This document shows positions 1 to 6,259 of a DNA stretch of 9,182 nt, in pieces. The notes under the pieces were generated by a model. It saw nothing but the letters and a program-made list of their open reading frames with translations. It made no database searches and had not been told where the DNA came from. Position 1 is the first letter of the stretch. Every line of letters begins with the position of its first letter. Both the position numbers and the translations under genes were made by a program. Origin of the DNA: an uncultured Erysipelotrichaceae bacterium (GTDB lineage Bacteria; Bacillota_I; Bacilli_A; RF39; UBA660); assembly GCA_902797105.1 (NCBI GenBank), contig CADBRL010000032.1:1-9182 (forward strand). The letters are read 5' to 3'.

Positions 1-170
1 CCTGTTGTAAATGTAAATACATCTGTTGTATATGTTGTAACCTTTACATCAGTTGATTTACTAGCCCCAGTTTGAGCTTGAAAATATGCATATGTTGCTC
101 CAATTATTAATATTGCAAATGTTACAATTGCAACTACACTTAATATCATTGTTTTTTTCTTATTTTCCAT
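1..170 (-). CDS. Partial secreted/surface protein with SipW-like signal segment (N-terminus only)
   Basis: Only the first 56 codons are present; the gene runs off the left edge. The ATG is at 168-170, with an AAAGGAG ribosome binding site at 181-187, about 10 nt upstream. The N-terminus is MENKKK, followed by a hydrophobic segment (about residues 8-25) and then GATYAYFQAQTG. A basic start, a membrane-spanning stretch and an A-T-x-A-Y-F motif resemble the SipW-cognate signal class seen on TasA/camelysin-type matrix proteins of Firmicutes, so the product is probably exported or membrane-anchored. After the motif the sequence becomes threonine-rich and beta-prone (KVTTYTTDVFTFTT), as expected of an extracellular domain. 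The function cannot be told from this fragment. An ordinary N-terminal membrane anchor is the alternative. It has its own promoter at 253-281. Confidence 0.72.
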   Translation of the reverse strand, partial: MENKKKTMILSVVAIVTFAILIIGATYAYFQAQTGASKSTDVKVTTYTTDVFTFTT

Positions 171-252
171 AAACTTACTACTCCTTTTAATACACTATAA
201 ATAGTATTTGAAAAATCAATATATTTATTCATGTCTACTTTACTACAATATC

Positions 253-281
253 ATTTTAACACATATTTTGTACTCTGTAAA
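253..281 (-). promoter_or_regulatory. Promoter of the SipW-like-signal gene
   Basis: Read on the minus strand there is a TTTACA -35 (276-281), a 17-bp spacer and a TAAAAT -10 (253-258), each 5/6 to the vegetative sigma consensus. Transcription would start near 246, giving a leader of about 75 nt before the ATG at 170. The leader contains a near-palindrome at 192-207 (ACTAT, two bases, ATAGT, plus a flanking wobble pair and one further pair). It lies between the promoter and the ribosome binding site and could be an operator or a weak RNA hairpin. Confidence 0.55.
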
Positions 282-314
282 GTCTATTTTGTTGTAATGT
301 AAAATAAAATTGTA

Positions 315-340
315 AGTTTCCGTTTTTATTTACGGGAACT
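315..340 (-). terminator. Candidate terminator of the parE-parC operon
   Basis: It begins 17 nt past the parC stop codon. On the minus strand a 9-bp stem (AGTTCCCGT with ACGGAAACT, one internal mismatch) closes an 8-nt A/T loop. It is followed by TACAATTTTATTTT, a T-rich but interrupted tract. This is the only G+C-containing inverted repeat in the 187-bp gap, and it sits where the operon should end. The imperfect stem and broken T tract keep confidence moderate. Confidence 0.5.
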
Positions 341-357
341 TTGAATTTAATTCAGTC

Positions 358-2856
358 CTATATTTTAAAGTCATCAATGAATGAAGCAAAAGATAATTGT
401 TCTTCTTTTTTACTTGGTTTTTGGTTTATTTCAAGCACTTCTTCTTTTGGTTCTTCTGAGGTATCTTTAGTTAAATCAATTAATTCTTTTTTTAATGTAA
501 ATAAATCATAATTATATTTAACACTACTTCCAGTTGATGCTAAATCCATGATTGGTATTTCACTATTTTTAAGTTCATGGAAATCAGTATCTACTCTATA
601 AAGATTAATATCTCTAGTTTCTGTTAAATAAGCAAAGTTTATTTTGTAATCTTTAGTCTTAGCTTTTTTAAATAGCATATTTCCCTTTTTAGCCCTAGAG
701 ATACTAGAGATATCGGATAACTTTAATCTTTTTATTGTTTTAAAGTTGGTATATATATTTAAGTATTCTTCTTTATTTATTGGACTTGCATATACACAGT
801 AATCATTTTTTAGATTAATACCTTTTACTCCACTTGCTTTAGTACCTACGACAGGTATTTCATTTGTATTAAATCTTAGTGATAAACCATTATTAGTTAC
901 AAATAATACTTCATCTTTAGAAATATCTGCATTAATTAATTCATCATTATCTTTGAGCTTAATAGCTGTCATTGGTTTTGAATAACGCGATACTTCAAAA
1001 TCTTTAAGTAGTACTTGTTTAACTAAACCATTTTTAGTAAATAATGTTACATTTTTATCTAAATCTTTCATTATTAAACTTGCCACTACTTTTTCATTTT
1101 CTTTAATCATAATGGTGTTGCTTATATGTTTACCTAAATCTTTCCATTTAGTTTCAGGTAATATATGAACTGGTACAAATAAATAATTACCAAGACTAGT
1201 AAATAAAAGTAAATTACTTCTTGTTGATGTTAAATACTTAGCGGTTACATAATCACCTGGTTTTAAAGTTGTTTCTTCATCACTTGTTTTAAAGCTTTTA
1301 GTACTTACTCTTTTTACATAACCATCATTTGTTACTACCACCACTACATTTTCATCAGGTATCATTTCTTTAGCATCTACTTTAATATCCACTATTTCGT
1401 CTCTAATTTCAGTTCTTCTTGGTACAGCATAATTTTTCTTTATTTCCCTTAGTTCTGATTTCATAACACTCTTAAGTTCATTTTCATTACTTAATATCTT
1501 ATTACATTCTTCGATTAAACATTTTAACTTTTCACATTCTTCTTCTAGAACTACAATATCTGTATTTGTTAATCTATAAAGTTGTAATGTTACAATAGCT
1601 TCAGCTTGTTCTTCCGTAAATTTATATTTATTAACTAAATTAACTTTAGCATCACTTTTATTTTTACTTGCACGTATTAAAGCAATTACTTCATCTAAAA
1701 TTGATATAGCTTTGATTAAACCTGTTGCAATATTATAATTTTTAGTATAATATGCTAAATCAAATTCTGTTCTTTTAGTTATAACCTCTTTTTGATGATC
1801 AATATATGCATCAAGTATTTCTAAAATTCCTAAAGTCTTTGGTGTTCTATTAACTATTGCTACACTATTATAATTATAAGATATTTGTAAATCAGTATTT
1901 TTAAGTAAATACTTCATAATTACATCTTTATTAGCATTAGCTTTTAAATCAATTGCTATTCTTATACCTGTTCTATCAGTTTCATCTCTTACTTCTGATA
2001 TGCCTTCAATTTTTTTATCTATTCTTAAACCTTCAATTTTAGCAACACAAGCTTGTTTATTTACTTCAAAAGGTATTTCCGTAATAATTATTTGTTCTTT
2101 ACCTTTTTCTTTTACAAATTCATATTTAGCTTGAACAATTACTTTACCACGGCCAGTTTTAAAAGCATCTATTATACCTTCTTTACCAAAAGCAATACCA
2201 CCAGTAGGAAAATCTGGACCTTTAACTATTTCTAAAATAGTATCTAAATAACAATTTGGTGAATCAATTCTTTTAATTGTGGCATCTATTATTTCACCTA
2301 AGTTATGTGGTGGAATATTTGTTGCGTATCCAGCTGAAATACCATTTGTTCCGTTTACTAGTAAATTAGGAAATTTAGCAGGTAAAACAGTTGGTTCTAA
2401 AAATCTATCATCAAAGTTTGGGGCCCAGGCAACTGTGTTTTTATCTAAATCTTTTAAAAGTTCATTACTTATTTTAGCAAGTCTTGCTTCAGTATAACGG
2501 TATGCTGCAGGTGGGTCACCATCCATAGAACCATTATTACCATGAATATCAACTAAAATATGACTTTGTTTCCACCACTGACTCATACGAACCATAGCAT
2601 CATAAACTGATGAGTCACCATGTGGGTGAAATTTACCTAAAACATCCCCAACTGTGGCTGCACATTTTATATAACCTTTTTCAGAGGTATTACCAGCTTT
2701 ATACATTGCATATAAAATTCTTCTTTGGACTGGCTTTAGTCCATCTCTTACATCAGGTATAGCTCTATCTTGAATAATTTCTTTGGCATAAGCAGCAAAT
2801 CTTAAAGACATTATTTCTTCTAAGCTATAATCTTCAATTTTTTTAACTATATCCAT
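358..2856 (-). CDS. parC: DNA topoisomerase IV subunit A (ParC)
   Basis: This is the DNA-cleaving and religating subunit of topoisomerase IV, which with ParE forms the heterotetramer that decatenates daughter chromosomes. The 832 residues are close to the usual length. The breakage-reunion domain covers about 1-490, with PDVRDGLKPVQRR at 34-46, the quinolone-determining helix HPHGDSSVYDAMVR at 77-90, and catalytic Tyr121 in AAYRYTE. The C-terminal pinwheel follows (about 500-785). In place of a canonical GyrA box QRRGGKG there is only a degenerate SISRAKKGN at 718-726, and the text closely tracks Gram-positive ParC, so ParC is preferred over GyrA. The quinolone hot-spot residues are Ser82 and Asp86, the unmutated type. 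Residues about 790-832 form a charged tail ending QLSFASFIDDFKI. The start is set by AAGGAGG, which overlaps the parE stop; only 10 nt separate the two genes, implying co-transcription and coupled translation. The stop is TAG. Confidence 0.96.
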   Translation of the reverse strand: MDIVKKIEDYSLEEIMSLRFAAYAKEIIQDRAIPDVRDGLKPVQRRILYAMYKAGNTSEKGYIKCAATVGDVLGKFHPHGDSSVYDAMVRMSQWWKQSHILVDIHGNNGSMDGDPPAAYRYTEARLAKISNELLKDLDKNTVAWAPNFDDRFLEPTVLPAKFPNLLVNGTNGISAGYATNIPPHNLGEIIDATIKRIDSPNCYLDTILEIVKGPDFPTGGIAFGKEGIIDAFKTGRGKVIVQAKYEFVKEKGKEQIIITEIPFEVNKQACVAKIEGLRIDKKIEGISEVRDETDRTGIRIAIDLKANANKDVIMKYLLKNTDLQISYNYNSVAIVNRTPKTLGILEILDAYIDHQKEVITKRTEFDLAYYTKNYNIATGLIKAISILDEVIALIRASKNKSDAKVNLVNKYKFTEEQAEAIVTLQLYRLTNTDIVVLEEECEKLKCLIEECNKILSNENELKSVMKSELREIKKNYAVPRRTEIRDEIVDIKVDAKEMIPDENVVVVVTNDGYVKRVSTKSFKTSDEETTLKPGDYVTAKYLTSTRSNLLLFTSLGNYLFVPVHILPETKWKDLGKHISNTIMIKENEKVVASLIMKDLDKNVTLFTKNGLVKQVLLKDFEVSRYSKPMTAIKLKDNDELINADISKDEVLFVTNNGLSLRFNTNEIPVVGTKASGVKGINLKNDYCVYASPINKEEYLNIYTNFKTIKRLKLSDISSISRAKKGNMLFKKAKTKDYKINFAYLTETRDINLYRVDTDFHELKNSEIPIMDLASTGSSVKYNYDLFTLKKELIDLTKDTSEEPKEEVLEINQKPSKKEEQLSFASFIDDFKI

Positions 2857-2859
2857 TTA

Positions 2860-2869
2860 AACCTCCTTA
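2860..2869 (-). promoter_or_regulatory. parC ribosome binding site overlapping the parE stop
   Basis: On the minus strand the sequence reads TAAGGAGGTTTAAATG. The parE stop TAA is itself the first part of the parC Shine-Dalgarno TAAGGAGGT, and the parC ATG follows 3 nt after that stretch. Ribosomes ending parE therefore finish on the parC initiation site, the usual geometry for translational coupling of a two-subunit enzyme. Confidence 0.8.
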
Positions 2870-4774
2870 TTCCGCTCTATAACTATCTTCGAGAGTAAAT
2901 TCAACATTTTCATTAATCCATTCTTTACGAGGTTCTACTTTATCCCCCATTAAAACCTCTACACGTTTTTCTGCAAGTGCAGCATCTGTTATTTTTACTC
3001 TAATTAAACTTCTTGTTTCAGGGTCCATTGTTGTTTCCCAAAGTTGGTCTGGATTCATTTCTCCTAAACCTTTATATCTTTGGATACTATATTTTCCCGT
3101 ATTATTAAGTTTTATTTCGTTAAGTTCATCATCAGTATATACATAAAATTTCTTCTTACCATAATCAAGTTTATAAAGTGGTGGCATGGCAATATAAAGC
3201 CTACCTGTTTCAATTAAACCGCGCATATATCTATAAAAGAATGTAAGTAAAAGTATTTGAATGTGAGCACCATCAACATCGGCATCGGTCATAATTATTA
3301 CTTTATCATAATTAGATTCTGTAGCATCAAAGTCTTGGCCAATACCTGCTCCGATTGTATGAATTAATGTATTTATTTCTTCATTTTTAATTAAATCATC
3401 TAAAGATGCTTTTTCACTGTTTATTACTTTACCACGAAGTGGAAGTATTGCTTGAAACTTTCTATCTCTTCCACCTTTGGCTGAACCACCGGCACTATCC
3501 CCTTCGACGATGAATAATTCATTTATCTTGGGATTTTTACTTTGAGCGGGAGCAAGTTTCATTGATAGATTCTTTTCAATTTTACTTTTATTTTTGCCAT
3601 TTCTAGCATCTTCTCTAGCTTTTCTAGCTGCTTCACGAGCTACTTTACTCTTCATAGCTTTTTCTAGAATTGTTGATGCAACTTCTTTATTTTCTTCAAG
3701 GAAAAATTTTAAAGACTCATAAGTAATACTTTCTGTTACACTTCTTGCTTCTGGTGTTCCAAGTTTACCTTTAGTTTGACCTTCAAATTGCAGTAACTCT
3801 TCAGGAACTTTTAAACTAATAACTGCGGATAATCCTTCACGAACATCTGAACCATCTAAAGTACCATCTTTAGCTTTAAAAATATTATTATTTTTAGCAT
3901 AGTCATTAAATGCTTTTGTAATACCAGTTTTAAAGCCAACTTCATGAGTTCCTCCATCGCTAGTTTTAACATTATTAACAAATGATAAAATATTTTCATT
4001 ATAAGTATCTGTATATTGCATGGCAATATCTACTTCAATTTTATTTTTGGTATTACTAAAATTAATTACTTTGTGTAAGGTATTTTTACCTTCATTCATA
4101 TATTCAATAAAACTAGTTAAACCATTATCATAATGAAATTTAGCTTGATGTCCATCTTCTTCATCAATAACTTCGATAGTAAGTCCACTTAGTAAAAAGG
4201 CTGATTCTTGCATTCTTTCACAAATTGTTGTATATGAAAAATTACAATTTTTAAATATTTCTGCATCTGGCAAAAACTTAACTATTGTACCAGTTTTAGT
4301 ACTTTTACCCACAGTATGAAGTGGTGTTTTAACATGTCCCCCATTTTCAAACTCAATTGATGAAATAAGTCCATCACGATAAATGACTACTTGCATTTCC
4401 TTAGATAAGGCATTAACTACACTAGCACCAACACCATGAAGACCTCCGGAAACTTTATAACCTGCTTCACTAAACTTACCACCAGCATGAAGTATTGTAT
4501 AAATAACTTCTGGTGTACTTTTACCTGATGCATGCATGCCAATTGGTACTCCACGTCCATTATCGGCAACTGTTATGCTTTTATCTTTATTGATAATTAC
4601 TTTAATATAATTACCATATCCATTTATAACTTCATCTATGGCATTATCTACAATTTCCCATACTAAATGATGCATTCCTCTTTTATCAGTTGAACCTATA
4701 TACATCCCTGGTCTTTTTCTAACAGCTTCTAAACCTTCCAATATTTTAATCGATGACTCATTATATTCTGCCAT
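2867..4774 (-). CDS. parE: DNA topoisomerase IV subunit B (ParE)
   Basis: This is the ATPase subunit of topoisomerase IV and partner of ParC. With the ATG at 4774 the protein is 635 residues. The GHKL ATPase domain has EIVDNAIDE (Glu40, Asn44), DNGRG (71-75) and GGLHGVGASVVNAL (from 110). The transducer domain carries the QFEGQTKGKLG lysine loop (329-339). The TOPRIM domain has EGDSAGGSA (Glu424) and DADVDGAH (497-504), followed by RYKGLGEMNPDQLWETTMDP (566-585). LPLRGKVINSEKA is the ParE form; GyrB usually has KILNVEKA. This, together with the adjacent parC, supports ParE over GyrB. A GTG at 4786, four codons upstream and in frame, lies inside the Shine-Dalgarno and almost at the predicted transcription start, so the ATG at 4774 is preferred. 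The gene is co-transcribed with parC. Confidence 0.96.
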   Translation of the reverse strand: MAEYNESSIKILEGLEAVRKRPGMYIGSTDKRGMHHLVWEIVDNAIDEVINGYGNYIKVIINKDKSITVADNGRGVPIGMHASGKSTPEVIYTILHAGGKFSEAGYKVSGGLHGVGASVVNALSKEMQVVIYRDGLISSIEFENGGHVKTPLHTVGKSTKTGTIVKFLPDAEIFKNCNFSYTTICERMQESAFLLSGLTIEVIDEEDGHQAKFHYDNGLTSFIEYMNEGKNTLHKVINFSNTKNKIEVDIAMQYTDTYNENILSFVNNVKTSDGGTHEVGFKTGITKAFNDYAKNNNIFKAKDGTLDGSDVREGLSAVISLKVPEELLQFEGQTKGKLGTPEARSVTESITYESLKFFLEENKEVASTILEKAMKSKVAREAARKAREDARNGKNKSKIEKNLSMKLAPAQSKNPKINELFIVEGDSAGGSAKGGRDRKFQAILPLRGKVINSEKASLDDLIKNEEINTLIHTIGAGIGQDFDATESNYDKVIIMTDADVDGAHIQILLLTFFYRYMRGLIETGRLYIAMPPLYKLDYGKKKFYVYTDDELNEIKLNNTGKYSIQRYKGLGEMNPDQLWETTMDPETRSLIRVKITDAALAEKRVEVLMGDKVEPRKEWINENVEFTLEDSYRAE

Positions 4775-4783
4775 ACTTTCTAT

Positions 4784-4825
4784 CACTCCTTGAACATTAT
4801 AACAACAAATGCTTTAAAAAATCAA
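4784..4825 (-). promoter_or_regulatory. parE-parC promoter and adjoining ribosome binding site
   Basis: On the minus strand the -35 is TTGATT (4820-4825), followed by an 18-bp spacer and a perfect TATAAT (4796-4801) preceded by TGT, an extended -10. Long A tracts upstream (about 4826-4860) could act as an UP element. Transcription would start near 4789, at the AAGGAGTG ribosome binding site (4784-4791). The 5' leader would therefore be only about 15 nt and end at the ATG at 4774. Confidence 0.68.
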
Positions 4826-4832
4826 CTTTTTA

Positions 4833-4853
4833 AATAAATTATCATTATTTTTT
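4833..4853. repeat. 21-bp direct repeat, copy 1 (flanks ATPase unit)
   Basis: This copy is identical, base for base, to 6264-6284, in the same orientation, 1431 bp apart. It is A/T-rich with a single C at 4843. It sits between the ATPase terminator and the parE promoter, while copy 2 is inside the 3' end of the racemase-like gene. The two copies bracket the whole ATPase transcription unit. Confidence 0.8.
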
Positions 4854-4863
4854 ATTTTTTCAG

Positions 4864-4894
4864 AAAAAAGCTATTACAAAATTAATGCAATAAC
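4864..4894 (-). terminator. Rho-independent terminator of the ATPase gene
   Basis: It starts at the first base after the TAA stop. On the minus strand GTTATTGCA pairs with TGTAATAGC, giving nine pairs of which two are G-T, around a 7-nt loop. Six T residues follow (4864-4869). It isolates the ATPase gene from the downstream parE promoter. Confidence 0.72.
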
Positions 4895-6133
4895 TTATAA
4901 ATCTAAACTATTATCATTTAACAAAAATTCATATATATTTAAAAATAATATTCCATCATCATTTCTATATGAACTAACACCATCTTTAGTTATAATTATT
5001 TTCTTAAAAAAATCATCAACATTTAAAAGCGGTCTTAATTCTTGTTTTTTCTTATCATCATCACTTACACTTAAAGCTGATTGAATATAATATTTTTTAC
5101 TTCCTAAGTTACATACAAAATCAATTTCTATTTGTTTTTTACTATCTTTATCCCTTATTTCAACTACTCCTACATCTACAGAATATCCTCTTATTTTTAA
5201 TTCATTATAAATTAAGTTTTCCATTAAATGTGGTTCTTCAACTTGTCTAAAATTCAAAAATGAGTTCCTTATGCCTAAATCAGTAAAATAAATTTTATAT
5301 GGGGTTTCAATATATTTTTTCCCCTTTATATCATACCTTTTACTTTTTTCTATTAAAAACGCATCTTCTAAAAAACTTAAATATTTAAAAATAGTTTTAT
5401 CAGTCATTGTACTTTTAAAATCTCTATTTAGAAATGATCTTGACAGCTTAAGAGGATTAGTTAGAGAACCCACTGAAGAAGAAATGATTTCAATCAAATA
5501 ATCTAATTCTTCAACATTTTGGATATTATTCCTATCTATTACGTCTTTTAAATATGTTCTATTTCTTTCTCTTTCTAAATATTTTATCTTATTACTGTCA
5601 GTTTTAGTTAAGGTTGTAAGGGGTAAACCTCCATATATTAAATACTCATTAAGTGCAGCTTCTTTAGTTCCATTATAAACACTAAAAAATTCTTTAAAGG
5701 ATAATGGATACATTCTAATTTCGTCCCCACGGCCTCTAAATTCGGTAATAATATCTTTAGATAAAAACTTTGAATTACTTCCAGTTACATAAATATCGAC
5801 ATTTTTCTTTAATAAGCCATTTAAAACAGCTTCAAATCCTTCAACTTTTTGCACTTCATCTAACAAAATATAGTATTTTTCCGTATCAATAATTTTATCA
5901 CAAATGTATTCATATAATTTATGAGCATCTAATAAATAATCATTTTCGATTGAGTCTAAGTCCAATTTTATAATATGGCTTTCCCCAACTCCACTATCAA
6001 GTAAATAATTTTTAAACATTGGATCCAACAAATATGATTTTCCACATCTTCTTATCCCAGATATTATCTTTACTAAACCATTATTTTGTTTTTCTATTAA
6101 CTGATTTAAATAATAATTTCTACTTATATCCAT
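4895..6133 (-). CDS. AAA+ ATPase, AAA_14/DUF4143 family
   Basis: This 412-residue protein has the layout of the AAA_14 plus DUF4143 group, a widespread family with no settled function. The ATPase core has Walker A GIRRCGKS (26-33, Lys32), Walker B YYILLDE (87-93, Asp92 and Glu93), sensor-1-like TGSNS (117-121) and a possible arginine finger in EFRGRG (131-136). A winged-helix-like segment (about 210-285) ends in YKIYFTDLGIRN. The C-terminal part resembles a PD-(D/E)XK nuclease fold: Glu305, then EIDF (336-339), then YIQ (349-351). The usual catalytic lysine is absent, so nuclease activity is doubtful. There is no signal peptide or membrane segment, so it should be cytoplasmic. GGAGG (6138-6142) lies 4 nt before the ATG. 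It has its own promoter and terminator and is unrelated in function to its neighbours. The family call is firm; a role in defence, mobility or DNA binding would be speculation. Confidence 0.88.
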   Translation of the reverse strand: MDISRNYYLNQLIEKQNNGLVKIISGIRRCGKSYLLDPMFKNYLLDSGVGESHIIKLDLDSIENDYLLDAHKLYEYICDKIIDTEKYYILLDEVQKVEGFEAVLNGLLKKNVDIYVTGSNSKFLSKDIITEFRGRGDEIRMYPLSFKEFFSVYNGTKEAALNEYLIYGGLPLTTLTKTDSNKIKYLERERNRTYLKDVIDRNNIQNVEELDYLIEIISSSVGSLTNPLKLSRSFLNRDFKSTMTDKTIFKYLSFLEDAFLIEKSKRYDIKGKKYIETPYKIYFTDLGIRNSFLNFRQVEEPHLMENLIYNELKIRGYSVDVGVVEIRDKDSKKQIEIDFVCNLGSKKYYIQSALSVSDDDKKKQELRPLLNVDDFFKKIIITKDGVSSYRNDDGILFLNIYEFLLNDNSLDL

Positions 6134-6141
6134 ATTTCCTC

Positions 6142-6180
6142 CATTACGAATTTTTTCCGTTTATGTACTTTTTTCGTAAT
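6142..6180. repeat. 39-bp palindromic repeat, copy A (promoter-proximal leader)
   Basis: This copy is identical over all 39 bases to 6216-6254 and in the same orientation. Each copy has 8-bp inverted ends, ATTACGAA and TTCGTAAT, around a core with two poly-T runs (poly-A on the transcribed strand). Copy A begins 3 bp past the -10 box of the ATPase gene, covers the predicted transcription start, and ends on the first G of the Shine-Dalgarno. It therefore makes up nearly the whole 5' leader. Confidence 0.9.
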
Positions 6181-6183
6181 CAA

Positions 6184-6212
6184 ATTGTATCATATTAAGT
6201 CTTTTTTGTCAA
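6184..6212 (-). promoter_or_regulatory. ATPase gene promoter, set between two repeats
   Basis: On the minus strand there is a perfect TTGACA -35 (6207-6212), a 17-bp spacer, and TACAAT (6184-6189) preceded by TGA, an extended -10. The predicted start is near 6177, inside repeat copy A. The promoter fills the 35-bp gap between the two 39-bp repeats, with only 3 bp to spare on each side, so anything binding the repeats would directly compete with or recruit RNA polymerase. Confidence 0.78.
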
Positions 6213-6215
6213 TAT

Positions 6216-6254
6216 CATTACGAATTTTTTCCGTTTATGTACTTTTTTCGTAAT
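6216..6254. repeat. 39-bp palindromic repeat, copy B (upstream of -35)
   Basis: This is an exact copy of 6142-6180, 74 bp away start to start. It lies 3 bp upstream of the ATPase -35 box and 5 bp beyond the stop codon of the racemase-like gene. It could form a hairpin in read-through RNA, but no T run follows it, so it is not a canonical terminator for that gene. Confidence 0.9.
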
Positions 6255-6259
6255 GGCAA

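Noticed and set aside
2053..2497. Two plus-strand open frames of 60 and 72 codons (2053-2235 and 2279-2497) antisense to parC
   Set aside because: Both lie entirely inside the well-conserved parC coding region, lack convincing ribosome binding sites, and have compositions expected of the reverse of a coding strand.
358..4774. Assignment of the topoisomerase pair as gyrA-gyrB
   Set aside because: There is no canonical GyrA box in the C-terminal domain, the B subunit has the ParE-type KVINSEKA, and the gene order is B then A in a tight bicistron. All fit Gram-positive parE-parC.
6124..6144. A six-codon frame starting at the ATG at 6142-6144 (end of repeat copy A) and overlapping the ATPase start, as a possible leader peptide
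   Set aside because: It has no ribosome binding site of its own; its second codon is the ATPase gene's Shine-Dalgarno. It is too short to distinguish from chance.
6216..6254. Repeat copy B as a terminator for the racemase-like gene
   Set aside because: The 8-bp arms enclose a long 22-base loop and are not followed by a T run on the minus strand. An exact second copy next to a promoter points to an operator or mobile role instead.
6142..6254. The two 39-bp repeats as a CRISPR array
   Set aside because: There are only two copies and the single 35-bp spacer is a promoter. No cas genes are present, and the repeat's position relative to the -35, -10 and Shine-Dalgarno fits regulation.
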